A stretch of DNA of 64,000 nucleotides from Plotosus lineatus (GCA_024760905.1 CM045729.1:62739080-62803079), one strand, 5' to 3'; shown: positions 42,600 to 54,637, numbered from the stretch's first letter. Program-made: numbers and translations. The notes: generated by a model from the letters alone, not told the origin.

Positions 42600-42921
42600 T
42601 TTTCTGGTCCGTTGATAGGGTGCTAACTTAGTGTTCCCAAGCTTGGGGGTTCAAGCCCTACTATCAATGGGTTGTTACTGCAGTCCCCTCAGTGTGGCTC
42701 ACTGGGTTATCAAAGGCCGACGATTTCTCTCACTGTCTATGGTGTGAGGTATGTAAATGAGCCATTGCTGATTTTCATCAAGAGTAGGTCATCAGTGTGT
42801 TTCTGCAATACAATAGCCTTGTGAGTGTTTCTGCCCTTTCCCAGAGTTGGCTGAGATGAGCACCAGCCCTCCTCGACCCTAAATAGGATGAAGCTGTTTA
42901 GAAAATGAATGAATGAATGAA
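42600..42921 (+). mobile_element. SINE-A with ATTAGG-like tail, old copy
   Basis: Degraded head with GGGTTCAAGCCC (B-box), body ACTGGGTTATCAAAGG, CTCACTGTCTATGGTG, GCCATTGCTGATTTTC, and tail GAGCACCAGCCCTCC then (GAATGAAT)n. Confidence 0.65.
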
Positions 42922-43130
42922 TGTTGTCTTTCTGTGTCTACATGACTACTCTATTATTTGCAATTTAACCGTTAATGGATTTTTGCCCTTGTGTTAGCCC
43001 TACTAAAATTGGAAACCTGCCTTGAGTACACCCTGCATCCACCCCAAATGTAGTTGTTATTGGCCCCAGCTTCATCCATGATCTAATCCAGTATAAGGAT
43101 CTACATATTAGATTAGAATAGAACTCATAG

Positions 43131-44366
43131 TGCAGCCATTGGGAGGGGGCACAAACCAGTGTTCTCTCTCATGCCGGTCCCAAACCCGGATAACCCAGTC
43201 CCAGGTTGTGTCAGAAAGGGCATCCGACGTAAAACATGAGGAAATGAGGAAAATGAGAGAGAGAAAAAGATTAGAAGAGTTGACCATTGAGGAGCAGGAA
43301 GTAGCAAAGATTAGTAAGATTGACGCGAGGAGGGCATTGAAGAGGATGAAGAGTGGAAAGGTAGTTGGTCCTGATGACATACCTGTGGAGGCATGGAAGT
43401 GTCTAGAAGAGGTAGCAGTAGATTTCCTGACAAGAACATTCAACAAGGTCTTAGACAGTGAGAAGATGCCAGAGGAATGGAGGAGGAGTGTGACAGTGCC
43501 CATTTTTAAGAACAAGGGGGATGTGCAGAATTGTGGCAACTACAGAGGGATAAAGTTGATGAGCCATACAGTGAAGTTATGGGAAAGAATAGTGGAAGCT
43601 AGACTAAGGACAGAGGTCAGCATTTGTGAACAACAGTTTGGTTTCATGCCAAGAAAGAGCACCACAGATGTAGTGTTGCTGGAGAAGTACAGAGAAGGTC
43701 AGAAAGAGCTGCACTGTGCCTTTGTAGATCTGGAGAAAGCATATGACAAGGTGCTGAGAGAGGAACTGTGGTATTGCATGAGAAAGTCTGGAGTGGCAGA
43801 GAAGTATGTTAGAGTGATGCAGGACATGTATGAGAGATGTAAGACAGTGGTAAAGTGTGTTGTCGGTGTGACAGAAGAGTTCAAGGTGGAATGTAATCGG
43901 CAAGAATGAAAGGAAAAGTGTACAAGATGGTGATGAGGCCAGTGGTGTTGTATGGTTTAGAAACAGTTGCCCTGGGGAAAAGACAGGAGGCAGATCTGGA
44001 GGTAGCAAAGATTAAAATGTTGAGGTTCTGTTTGGGAGTAACGAGGATGGATAGGTTCAGGAATGAGTACATCAGAGGGACAGGACATGTAAGAGGTTTT
44101 GGAGTCAAAGTCAGAGAGGCTAGATTGAGATGGTTTGGACATGTACAGAGGAGGAATAGTAAATATATTGGTAGGAAAATGCTGAGGTGGGAACTACCAG
44201 GCAGAAGGTCGAGAGGAATACCAAAGAGGAGATTTATGGATGTGGTGAAGGAGGACATGAAGGTAGTTAGTGTATGAGTAGAAAATGCAGAGGATCGGGT
44301 GAGATGGAGGCAGATGATTTGCTGTGGCGACCCCTGAAGGGAACAGCCGAAAAGAAAAAAGAAGAA
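43131..44366 (+). mobile_element. RTE-like LINE with two internal deletions, catalytic motif lost
   Basis: The 5'UTR part (43131-43236: GGCACAAACCAGTG, AAAGGGCATCCGACG) joins directly to the RT start (LEELTIEEQEVAKISK). The endonuclease is therefore gone. The frame 43130-43909 covers GPDDIPVEAWK, CGNYRGIKLMSH, EQQFGFMPRKSTTD, VDLEKAYDK and VTEEFKVE. At about 43893 it jumps to the MKGKVYKMVMRP block, removing motif B and the FADD catalytic motif. The rest (to 44277, then GDP-like end and 3' tail) follows in another frame. Confidence 0.85.
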
Positions 44367-45076
44367 GGAGATGTAGTACCGTTCAACACAGGATCCAAAC
44401 ATTAATTAAAAAGAAAAAAAAATGTAATAAAAAAAATGTGCTTAAATCAGTACAAACATTCATCAATGTTCACACTGAGAGCTTTAAACCAGACGATATC
44501 TATTTTGTTATTTATTTATTTTTTTTGGCAATTTGATTAAAAAGGAATTAAAAGGTTGACTGTGACAAAAAACATCACCAAATCTTATATTGGCAATCAT
44601 TTTTCAGAGTTTTGTTCTGATAAACGTTACACCCGTGTTTCTGGCTCAGAAAAAAATGCAAGATGGGCCAAAAGTAAAAAAAAAAAAGTTCCACATACTT
44701 ATTTATTTAGTAATCTATTTATTTATTTGCCTCTTTTTTTTAGACCTGAGAGCATACGAACATGTTTTTTTATATTTACTTACTATTTTAGAATCTGTGG
44801 AATTTTAGAAATGGGTGTTTTTCTGCAGCAGCAAAACCCCACATTTATGAATTCATTTTAAAACCTTCCAATTTTCTTGTTAAATTATTTTGAAGGGGAT
44901 TATTTTACATTGTTTGGTTTATTTGACTGGCTCTCTATTATACTTGTATTACATACTTGCTGAATAAATCAACTACACAATTTTGTGTTATTAACAAAAG
45001 TAAATAACTGAGTAAATAAATAAATAAACATTTGCATGACACAATTTACTGATGAGAACTGAGATTTACAAATGAG
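44367..45076. other. No recognisable feature
   Basis: AT-rich with A-rich and T-rich runs. No gene or element was recognised. Confidence 0.45.
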
Positions 45077-45385
45077 CTGTGGGGCCGGTGGTGTCGGGGT
45101 TAGGGTGCTGTGCTCATGATCAGGAGGTTGTGTGTTCGAATCCCAGTTAGACCCCCACTGTACTAAGACCCCTGGGAAAGGTCTTAACCACAAGTATGTC
45201 TCTGTTCACCCAGCAGTATAAATGGGTACCAGTAAAAATATACTGGGAAGGTAACCTGCAATGGACTAGCGCCCCATCCAGGAGGAGCTGAACTCCTGGT
45301 TGCTACACACTATGGAAACCAGGAATAAGCACCGGCCTGATGAGTCACTCGGCTCGGGTGGAAAAAGTCCAACAGACTACTTTAT
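45077..45385 (+). mobile_element. SINE-C, near full length
   Basis: Head GTGGGGCCGGTGGTGTCGGG, B-box TGTGTTCGAATCCCAG (the best preserved of the family here), body TCTGTTCACCCAGCAG, GCGCCCCATCCAGGAG, and tail CTCGGCTCGGGTGGAAAAAG. Confidence 0.8.
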
Positions 45386-46656
45386 TGATCACCATATAGA
45401 GTGACTTTTAAAAGTGTTGTGTACTTTGGATGACAGCTGGTTAATTTTTAATACATTTTTTGCATCAATGTGTGATAATTAGAATATGAATTAAAACAAA
45501 AAATAATCATTCTTTTTTTTTTTTTTCAAAAGTTAAGAATGTTCAGGAGTTATTCGTTGAAACGTACCCAAAAAAACACCCACAGTTTATATCTACAATT
45601 CTCAGTGCATATGTAAATTAGTGCATGATAAATTATGTTTGAGATTAAGTAACCTACATCATTCATCAACAAGAAAAAGACAGCTCTAGATATCCAAGAT
45701 CAGAGCTTTTTTGTTTTTCACACAGCCTCATTATTGCCTATAAGTTTCTACTGTTTTGCCAGAAGATGGCACTACAGGCCAGGGTCATCTCATGGGTTTG
45801 AGGAGATTTGGGGCTCAGCCCAAACACAGTGACAGATACAGGACATGATTTGTTGTGTATCAGTTTTTCCTAAAGTGAGAGAGATGTGTGATTTTTGTGG
45901 CCAAAGCTAATATTAGAAAGAGAAGAAAAAAAATCTGATATCAGTCTATTGGTGAGATTAGTATTGTTTATCCTGGCATGCTGGCAGAGATCATCATAAT
46001 TAGTTCAGACAGACCCAGTCTGATATATATACAACACAACACAGCAACTCCAAACTCCAGGTACTGCTACCCTCAACAAATCCAGACACTTAATTTCAAA
46101 TCAACTTTGACATTTGACTTGTTCTATGTTTGAAGACTGTGCTTTCTTTTGTAATGGTGTTTTTTTTTTTTAAGAAGTAGAAAATGCCTGAGTGTGGTGT
46201 TACTTCCTGATGTTCTTCAAAAAGAAAGCAAAACAAAATCATTGACTATCCTGATAATAAATTAAGTTAATCTCTCAGATAAAGAAAGAAGATTCCCTTT
46301 TTACTAGTGTTATATATCAGCTAAATGATGAAAATTACTCACTGTCATCCATCTTTATAAATACTGATGAGATTAAAATTACACTTGGGATATTAGTCAC
46401 TTGTCTTTTGAAGCTCAGTCATTTTCCTCCATACTTAGTCCTTTCAAAAACTGTGAAGCTACTTTACTAGATTGTGTATCAATTATACAATACTTGTATA
46501 CAATCCTGCTGATACACTGCATATGCTCTATATTTAGTTTTCTCCTTCTCGAAAAAAATAGCTAGCAAAATATGAATATTCAATCACAAGTGCATTAAAA
46601 ACAAGTGTAAAAGCTTTTATAAAATTATTTAATCTTTTAACTACAATTTGTTGCAA
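45386..46656. other. No recognisable feature
   Basis: AT-rich sequence. No coding domain, TIR or SINE was recognised; a few A/T homopolymers. Confidence 0.45.
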
Positions 46657-46862
46657 GTGGGCAGTGGTGGCCTGGTGGGAAGGTGCTGGAGTACCGATCC
46701 CAAGGTTGGGGGTTCCAGCACTTTCACTGGGTTGTCACTGATGTCCCCCAGTGTAACTAGGTTATCAAAGGTCAGCCATGTTTCTCACTGTCTATGGTGA
46801 GAGTCATATAAAAGAGCCCAAGCTTATTTTCATCAAAAGTAGGCCTTTCAGAAAATGAATGA
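46657..46862 (+). mobile_element. SINE-A, internally shortened
   Basis: GGGCAGTGGTGGCCTGGTGG head, GGGGGTTCCAGCAC degraded B-box, body CAGTGTAACTAGGTTATC, CTCACTGTCTATGGTGAG, then directly GAAAATGAATGAA. Most of the tail is missing. Confidence 0.65.
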
Positions 46863-46968
46863 ATTTGTTGCAAGTCCATTTAATCCAGTTTATTTATTTC
46901 GGTTTGGAAATGTCCCCTGAACTGAATGTGAGATATTGATGAATCAGCTGGTGATATGTACTAGTATG

Positions 46969-46971
<3 letters not shown>

Positions 46972-47054
<83 letters not shown>
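46972..47054. repeat. Compound (TG)n(TA)n microsatellite
   Basis: A TG array followed by a TA array, ending exactly where the RTE 3' end begins. Confidence 0.96.
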
Positions 47055-47056
<2 letters not shown>

Positions 47057-47637
47057 TCTTTTCCTTTCGGCTGTTCCCTTCAGGGGTCGCCACAGCAAAT
47101 GATCTGCCTCCATCTCTCCCTATCCTCTGCATCTTCTATTCTTACTCCAACGACCTTCATGTCCGCCTTCACCGCATCCATAAATCTTCTCTTTGGTCTT
47201 CCTCTGGGCCTTTTGCCTGGTAGTTCCAACCTCAGCATCCTACGACCAATATACTCACTATCCCTCCTCTGTACATGTCCAAACCATCTCAATCTAGCCT
47301 CTCTGACTTTGTCTCCAAAACCTCTTACATGTGCTGTCCCTCTGATGTACTCATTCCTGATCCTATCCATCCTCGTTACTCCCAAAGAGAACCTCAACAT
47401 TTTCATCTCTGCTACCTCCAACTCTGACTCCTGTCTTTTCCCCAGGGCCACTGTTTCTAAACCATACAACATTGCTGGCCTCATCACCGTCTTGTACACT
47501 TTTCCCTTCATTCTTGCCGATACTCTCCTATCACACATCACACCGGACACTTTTCTCCATCCATTCCAACCTGCCTGCACACGCTTCTTCACCTCTTTTC
47601 CACACTCTTCATTGCTCTGGATTGTTGAGCCTAAGTA
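47055..47637 (-). mobile_element. RTE-like LINE 3' end
   Basis: The minus-strand frame 47080-47592 (170 codons) covers VQAGWNGWRKVSGVMCDRR, VYKTVMRPAMLYGLETV, LGVTRMDRIRNEYIRG, RLRWFGHVQRRDSEYIG and RGRPKRRFMDAV to CGDP. It is 5'-truncated at 47637. The 3' end abuts a (TA)n array, so its own tail is only a short CTTCTTTTCC. Confidence 0.85.
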
Positions 47638-47824
47638 TACTTTTCATTAAGTGCTGGTGGCCGGCGGAAGCGCCATGATGCACTATGCTACCTCATTCAA
47701 AAGCGCGGCACTTTTTATATACGTGCTACCAGTTGTCTGTGCTCCCATGTAGATTTAGATCGTGACGGGTCGTACAAACCCGGGTAAAATATAATCCAAA
47801 CTGATGTGAGTTGTACCAACAAAC

Positions 47825-47881
47825 ATGGCCCCGAAGCGAAGTAGATCTAAACCACCAACATTAAACACGTTGTGGAAGTGA
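47825..47881 (+). pseudogene. Possible short first-exon remnant, unknown
   Basis: ATG at 47825 opens MAPKRSRSKPPTLNTLWK and is closed by TGA after 18 codons. The frame would otherwise continue LKTDDSTVSERSVSHEIG up to a GGTAAAAC donor-like site near 47930. The basic N-terminus and donor suggest a former transposase first exon, but I do not recognise the family. Confidence 0.25.
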
Positions 47882-48287
47882 CTCAAGACCGATGATTCCA
47901 CTGTTTCGGAAAGATCCGTATCTCATGAAATAGGTAAAACAGTTTTCTGTCATGTCCGAACACAAATTATTTTTTGATTGTACTGAGCGATAATAGTGAA
48001 AACTAGCCCCCAACTAAACTGGCCTAATCTTATTCTAATAGCCTGATCTTATTAATCCTTAAATGATATTACATGAACAGTTTTGACAGATTAGGGTAGC
48101 AGTTTGATTCACAAATGTTATATATTAGTAAGGTAACTGTTAGATTTTTCAAATAAGAAGTTTTATGTACTTTCCTTTAAGAAGTAAGTCTACTATTCTT
48201 GTAACAAATACAATTTTTTTAGAATATAAACTTTTATTTTTATCTGCTTCTAGCTTGTCTGATTTTCTCATAAATATGGGCCCAGAA
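47882..48287. other. No recognisable feature
   Basis: AT-rich spacer. Nothing beyond the putative exon remnant on its left. Confidence 0.4.
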
Positions 48288-48555
48288 TGTGGGGCTGGTG
48301 GTGTAGTGGTTAGAGTGCTGGGCTCATGATCAGGAGGTTGTAAGTTCAAATCCCACTGAGACCCCCACTGGGCTAAGACCCCTGGGCAAGGTCTCAACCA
48401 CAAGTGTGCCTCTGTTCACCCAGCAGTATAAATGGATACCAGTAAAAAATATACTGGGAACGTAACCTGCGATGGACTAGTGTCCCATCCAGGAGGAGTT
48501 GAACTTCTAGTCGCTTCACGCTACGGAAACTGGGGATAAGCACTGGCCTGATGCA
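48288..48555 (+). mobile_element. SINE-C, near full length
   Basis: Head GTGGGGCTGGTGGTGTAGTGG, B-box TAAGTTCAAATCCCACTG, body GTGTGCCTCTGTTCACCC, AGCAGTATAAATGGATACC, TAGTGTCCCATCCAGG. The tail is replaced after GCACTGGCCTGATG by unrelated DNA. Confidence 0.78.
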
Positions 48556-49450
48556 CCACAGAGCACAAGAATTTTAAAAATTTTTCTGGGGGTGGCCCCC
48601 AGCCCCCTGCGGGAGGGGACACCCCATCCCCATTCTCTTGCCTCAAACAATTTCCTCCCCCTACTTCTCAATACCCTCCTTCTACTCGAAAACGTGGCTC
48701 CCTAGAGCACGATGTCGCGGAGAAATCCGGAGTCAAATTGTTTCTTTGTTTGTTTTAATTTGTTTTGTATGTTGTTTTTGTTTGTTTGTTTGTTTTGCAC
48801 TATGCTTGTCTATGACTGTGCGATCCTTCTATAGCTATGAGGGCACAGTCCTTTTGAACATTTAGAACTGAGCATGTTTATCTCCTATCCTGAGATAATA
48901 TGCTCCCGCATCTCAATGCTAGCCGCATCCTGGATAACAATAAACACAGACGGAGTTGCGGCAGGCAGGGAGGGGCTGAACAACAACTCTGGCACTTGGT
49001 TGGCAGTGGAAGTTGGCACTCCCGATCATACTGCTTGAAAATGTTCAGTTGCTGCGAAACAGGATGAACCAGCTTCATGCTCGGATTGCAGCTCCATGCA
49101 GTGTTTCTGTGAAGCATGGTTCGAGGAGAGTACACCCGACGAGGTGACTACAACAGCCGGCTGCATGGCTTTCAGGGAGGACCGGAGCGCAGCGGCAAGC
49201 AACAAGACCCCACGGCAAAAGAACGGCGGATTCTCGTTAAATAAACTTGGTGTACTGACTGTAGATTATCTCTAAACCTTTCTCTGAGAATGGAGATCAT
49301 CTAACTTTGAAGTTGTGGCCATTTTTTTCACCCAGAGAACTGTTCATTTTTCCAACAAAACAACGGGCATAGTGCAATATAATATAATATAATATAATAT
49401 ATTATAATATAATATAATAATACAATATGAGTGCAATTTCATTTATTGTG

Positions 49451-49505
<55 letters not shown>

Positions 49506-49734
49506 TTATTTTTACTACTTTTATTATTATTATTATAATGTTTACTGGGTCTGTGTAAGGTCCTTTTAAAAATAGAATTGTTATGTATTTATTTTATAGC
49601 AGTTTGTGTGTTGTTGATTTGAGCCTACTTTTCTGTTTGTAACTTGACTCCTTGAACAACCGCACAAGAATTCTTATGTGTGTAAAAGCACAAATGGCTA
49701 TTAAAAATCCTGAATCTATATATATTCTAATTTT
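48556..49734. other. Unclassified repeat-like block, possibly LINE UTR
   Basis: It contains a C/G-rich block (CCCCCAGCCCCCTGCGGG), TTGCACTATGCTTG near 48797 whose complement GGCATAGTGCAAT recurs at 49367, tandem AATAT units (about 49377-49420) and a (TTA)n array (49449-49504). It ends with AAGCACAAATGGCTATT and AAAAATCCTGAATCT, the type of end seen on fish LINE 3'UTRs. No domain was recognised in any frame; the LINE origin is a guess. Confidence 0.3.
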
Positions 49735-51583
49735 CCTTTAGGCTGCTCCCTTCAGGGGTCACCACAGCAAATCATCTCACCCTATCCTCTGCATCTTCTT
49801 CTCTTACACCAACTACCTTCATGTCCTCCTTCACCACATCCATAAATCTTCTCTTTGTTTTTCCTTTAGGCCTTCTGCCTGGTAGTTCCAACCTCAGCAT
49901 CCTACTATCAATATACTCACTATCCCTCCTCTGTACATGTCCAAACCATCTCAGTCTAGCCTCTCTGATTTTGTCTCCAAAACCTCTTACATGTGCTGTA
50001 CCTCTGATGTACTCATTCCTGAACCTATCCATTCTCGTCACTTCCAAAGAGAACCTCAACATTTTCACCTCTGCTACGTCCAGCTCTGCCTCCTGTCTTT
50101 TCCCCAGGGCCTCTGTTTCTAAACCATACAACATCGTTGGCCTCAACATCATCTTGTACACTTTTCCTTTCATTCTTGCTAATACCCTCCTATCACACAT
50201 CACACTGGACACTTTTCTGCAACCATGTCAACCTGTCTGAACACGCTTCTTCACCTCTTTTCCACACTCTCCATTGCTCTGGATTGTTGAGCCTAAGTAC
50301 TTAAAATCCTCCACCTTCTTTATTTCTGTTCCCTGTCGCCTCACCTCTTGGGTCCTTGTTGTTCACACACATGTATTCTGTCTTACTGAGGCTAACCTTC
50401 ATTTCTCTCCTTTCCAAGGCAAACCTCAACTTCTCTAGATTTTCCTCCAATTGTTCTGTGCTTTCACGACAGATCACAATGTCATCTGCAAACATCATAA
50501 TCCATGGGGAATCTTGGCTAACCTTGTCTGTCAGCTTGTCAACCACCATAGCAAACAAGAACGGGCTCAGAGTTGACCCTTGATGCAGTCCCACCTTCAC
50601 CTTGAACTCTTCTGTCACACCGACAGCACACCTCACCACTGTCTTACATCTCTCATACATGCCCTGCACCACTCTAACATACTTCTCTGAGAATATAGAC
50701 TTCCTCATGGAATACCACAGTTTCAGAAATACAGAAAGTATTCACCACAGCCATTCCCATCCTTTTTGCAAAATCGATCAACATCTGTCCTTCTGTGTTC
50801 CTGTCCTGGATACCAAACCTGCCCATCACTTCCTCGTCCCCTCTGTTGCCTGCACCAACATGTCCATTGAAGTCTGCACCAATGACCACTCTTTCACCTC
50901 TGGGGGTATTCTGCATCAATTCATCTAACTCAATCCAGAATCTCCCCTTCTCTTCTAGCTCACATCCTGCCTGTGGGGCATAAGCACTAACAACATTGAA
51001 CATCACGCCTTCAATTTCTAGCTTGAGACTCATCACTCTGTCTGACACTCTTTTCACTTCTAGAACATTCCTGACCAACCCCTCGTTCAAGATGACTCCT
51101 ACTCCATTTCTCTTCCCATCCACACAATGATACAACAGCTTAAACCCCAATCTTAAGCTTCTAGCCTTGCTACCTTTCCACCTGGTCTCCTGAACACACA
51201 GTATGTCCACTTTCCTCCTCTGCATCATGTCAGCCAGCTCTCTACCTTTTCTTGTCATAGTTCCAACATTCAAAGTCCCTACTCTCAGTCCTTGACTCAT
51301 GCTTTTCCTCTTCTCTCTCTGCCTACGGGCACGCCTCCCGCCTCTCCTTCTTCGGCCAACAGTAGTTCAAATTGTACCAGCACCCTGTTGGTTAACAGCA
51401 TTGATGGCAGTCATTGTTAACCTGGGCCACGACCGATCTGGTATGGAATTCTTATTTTTGACTCGCATGTTATATGTGGCATTGGTTTTATGCTGGATCC
51501 CCTTCCTGACGCAACCCTCTTCGTTTATCCGTGCTTGGGACTGGCATGAGGGGAAAACACTGGCTTGTGCCCCCCCAGGGCTT
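49735..51583 (-). mobile_element. RTE-like LINE with 5' end, endonuclease and RT, internal deletion
   Basis: On the minus strand the 5'UTR remnant (51400-51583) is followed by MSQGLRVGTLNVGTMTRKGREL, CVQETRWKGSKARSL, VVSAYAPQAGCELEE, and VVIGADFNGHVGAGNRGDEE (endonuclease with Asn, Glu and D-F-N catalytic motifs), to about 50727. It then jumps to MRKSIFSEKYVRVVQ (RT after motif A), GLHQGSTLSPFLF, MMFADDIVIC, a frame break near 50350, and the C-terminal block 49772-50212. The end of the endonuclease and the first third of the RT are missing. Confidence 0.85.
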
Positions 51584-51606
51584 TATTATGTATTTTATAT
51601 ATACAT

Positions 51607-51608
<2 letters not shown>

Positions 51609-51661
<53 letters not shown>
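51609..51661. repeat. (GT)26 microsatellite
   Basis: GT array ending GCGTG, just outside the 5' end of the RTE copy. Confidence 0.96.
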
Positions 51662-51662
<1 letters not shown>

Positions 51663-51903
51663 AAACTAACTTAAAATATATCATTTTATCATTTTACTGT
51701 GGCATCACATTGCATACTGTATCAAGAATATGATGACAGAATAAATGCTGTAAGTTAGCCTACTTTTATATTCTGTCTCTCACTAACAGCCTGGATTTGC
51801 TCCTGTTAAGAGATATGCTGATGTTACCTGACACCTCCAGATGTGAATTTGATAAAGTGAAATTGAAGAATTTATTTTTTTCTGGACTGATTAATGTCAC
51901 CAG

Positions 51904-52140
51904 GGGCGGCATGGTGGCGTAGTGGTTAGCATGTCCGCCTCACAGCAAGAAGACCTGGGTTCGATTCCAGGCCTGGGTGTTTCTGTGTGAAGTTTGCATG
52001 TTCTCACCGTGCTTGTGTGAGTTTCCCCCGGTTACTCCAGTTTCCTCCGACAATCCAAAAACATACTTAATAGGTTAATTGGCTGTTCCAAATTGCCCGT
52101 AGGTGTGAGTGAGTCTGTAGGTGGCCTGGCAGGCCATTCC
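51904..52140 (+). mobile_element. SINE-B, 3'-truncated
   Basis: Head GGGGCGGCATGGTGGCGTAG, TGGTTAGCATGTCCGCC, B-box GGGTTCGATTCCAGG, body GGTGTTTCTGTGTGAAG, CTCCGACAATCCAAAAAC, GTGGCCTGGCAGG. It has the best-preserved head of this family in the window. The tail is absent; the hAT element starts right after. Confidence 0.78.
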
Positions 52141-52350
52141 ATAGGTCAAGGGTCCCTAAACTTTTTCCTGCGAGGGCCACAACTTTTCCCTTCTCTGATG
52201 GAGGGTTGATGTCAGTTTGTAACAGAAAAAGTGTGACGATCGCAGGGCTGTCTAAATGTAAACATTTATTGTTTTTCAGTAAGCCACGCATAATCAAATA
52301 TTAGTAACCCTTTCTTGGTACCTTCACAAAAATAAAAACGCTGCTCGCTA

Positions 52351-52617
52351 TCAGTTGAGCAACCCGAAAGCTGCCCGAACAGACGACTGGTTCAGCCGAG
52401 CCTGGCGTACAAATGTATTCTCCTGAGCTAACAGTCTACTTTTTACCTTTGAGAGTTTGTCTACTTGCATTTGGCCTTGCAAGCGATCATACTCATCTTT
52501 GTGATGGGATTCAGAGTGTCGGCACAGGTTGTATTCTTTGAATATCGCCACTGTGTCTTGAGAGATGATACAAACGACCTTTTCTTTGCCTTGAACAAAA
52601 AATAACCGTTTGTCCAC
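52351..52617 (-). pseudogene. hAT transposase N-terminal (BED-finger) fragment
   Basis: The frame reads FVQGKEKVVCIISQDTVAIFKEYNLCRH, then HHKDEYDRLQGQMQVDKLSKVKS, then NTFVRQARLNQSSVRAAF. The layout matches the N-terminus of GTF2IRD2/FAM200-like hAT proteins, but the C-x2-C pair has become C-I-I-S, so the zinc finger is broken. The rest of the transposase is absent. Confidence 0.75.
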
Positions 52618-52689
52618 TGCAGGTTAAATACCCTGCATTCTGAATCAAATTTTCTCTTCCCATAACCTTTTCACCATTATTCCGTTCTA

Positions 52690-53381
52690 CAGTGGTACCT
52701 CACCTTATGAAATTAATCTGTTCCAGAGCCTTTTTCTTAACCTGGATTTTTTTGTAAACTGACCTGCATTTTACATGTAAAACACGTGATTATTTCCAAG
52801 GCCCCCAATACTACCCCTAAACCCTTTAAAATTATAAAAGTATACCTTTTAAGGCCTCCTTCTGCTTCAATATCGTACCAATGGTAGACGGGTTTGGCCA
52901 TATTTCATTGCGATATCACTCAACCACATGCCACGAGCCCACTTCTTCTTTTCACTTGCACCAGAAATCACACGTGTGTGTGTGTTTGTGTGCTCGTGTG
53001 TGTTGACCATGTCTTCTTCGCAGAGTTATAATCTTACAAATGTTTCTGGAAGGTTAAAAGCCTGAGTCACAAAAATAAAGCAATGTGCACACTCATGAAA
53101 CAACAGTAACTCTGTCCTTTACATGAAAGCATTATGGGAGATGCAGCTCCGTAATAGCCAATGGGAGGGAGCTGGGTCATCCCTCCTAGCCAATGGGAGG
53201 CCAGCAGGGCGGGATGTTGGAAGATACTCAATGGGAAAGCAGCTCGTGCAGTTTGAATGTTTGAATGGCGCATTTTATAAGGAGAACTTGTTTCATATAC
53301 AGAGACAAAAAAATTTGGAAAATGTTTTTCGTAACCTGGATTTTTCATTTTCTGGGACTATCATAAAGTGAGGTACCACTG
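52690..53381. mobile_element. Tigger-like non-autonomous element, TIR-bounded
   Basis: The left end CAGTGGTACCTCACCTTATG and the right end (inward CAGTGGTACCTCACTTTATG) match at 19 of 20 positions, with TA outside (52688-52689, 53382-53383). Subterminal CTTAACCTGGATTTTT pairs with GTAACCTGGATTTTTC near the other end. There is no transposase. It is inserted in the hAT element. Confidence 0.88.
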
Positions 53382-53589
53382 TATTTGACAGGGGAGATTC
53401 TAAGATTTTTGTTTCTGGGGGGCTCAGATAGGGGCAGAGATGCCAGAAGGTTGAATAGAATGTCATGTTCTAGGTGTGTATGAGTCTTGATTGCATGGCC
53501 AGACTAAAAAAAGTAATCATAATGCGTCTCTGGTATTGTTCAGGGCGCCGGGCCAAATGTGTAGGTGGGCCGTAGTTTGAGGACCACTG

Positions 53590-54622
53590 CAGTAGCTCAT
53601 TGTGATCACAGCCATGACAATCCCAGTATGGGATCGACATCCATTCCTCGTGACTGGATGTAGACGTAGAGAGAAAATGTCACCAGTCAATATTCTCATC
53701 TGCTCTATATTCTAAAATAATATATTGTTTTCAGTGAAATGCTTTAAAAGTTTCTCAGTGAAATAATTTTTTTGTTAAAATTAAATGCTGTGCAATTTTA
53801 TGTTCATGCTGCATCCAACTGAAAGTCTGAATATTGTGCTCATTATTCATTCATTCATTTGCCAAACTGTTTAATCCTAGGAGGTTCATGGGGAAGTTGG
53901 AGCCTATCCCAGCCAACTCCAAGTGAAGACAGGGTGCACTGGTTAACATATATTAAATCCAGTTACATCCTGGATTTGGTCTATTATCTCTGTGAATGTC
54001 CTCTCTGTGATTTTCTCTCACCTCTCCTCAACATGCCAGCTAAATGCTAAATTGTTTCAAGATGTGCCTTTGTGTATGGTGCTTTGTGATGGACATCTCT
54101 CCAGGTCTGAATTCTCCTGTTTTTTTCTCCAACATGATAAACAGGTTATTCAAGATGAGCAAAGGAAAAATATTTCACTTGCATGTATCAATTACTATTA
54201 GCTAATATTTCAAATTAGAAGCTGAATATTGCAGACACTTGTAGTATTGGTGCTTACGCAGACTTACAATCGCTCTCGGATCATGCAAGGCAAAAGTGAC
54301 AGTGTCAAGTAATTTATAAAATCTGCTGATGCTGTGGAAGTTTTCAGAGGCAGAGAAAAGCTACAGGAAGTATTTATTATTAAATAGCTGAACAGGTTGG
54401 GAGACTGTACTGAAGAGAGCTAGTATCTCAGCGATTATTTATTTATCATAGCTTGATACTGTAGGACATGCGCTCAAAATGGAACCATGAAAATCATGGT
54501 GGTATCTTCAGTGGCGAGTATGATCTCTTCCACTTCAGACTTTTCAGAGCAATTCGTTTTGCGCTACTAAAAATACTTCTTTATATGTTCATTTTAAAAA
54601 GCCACAATTCATATGATTATGT
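53590..54622. other. No gene; SINE tail remnant at 53845-53945
   Basis: The only recognised piece is a reversed SINE tail (TTCATTTGCCAAACTG, TTAATCCTAGGAGG, GCCTATCCCAGCC). The remainder is AT-rich with no domain or terminal repeats. Confidence 0.45.
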
Positions 54623-54637
54623 CCATCCACAAGCCTC

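Larger units (their letters stand above)
52147..53589 (-). mobile_element. hAT element (Charlie-like ends) with nested Tigger-like insertion
   Basis: The left end CAAGGGTCCCTAAACTTT and the right end (inward CAGTGGTCCTCAAACTAC) are imperfect inverted repeats of hAT type. Subterminal GCGAGGGCC and GGGCCGTAG also correspond. A BED-type transposase fragment lies on the minus strand. Removing the nested element at 52690-53381 leaves ~750 bp. No clear 8-bp duplication was found. Confidence 0.68.
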
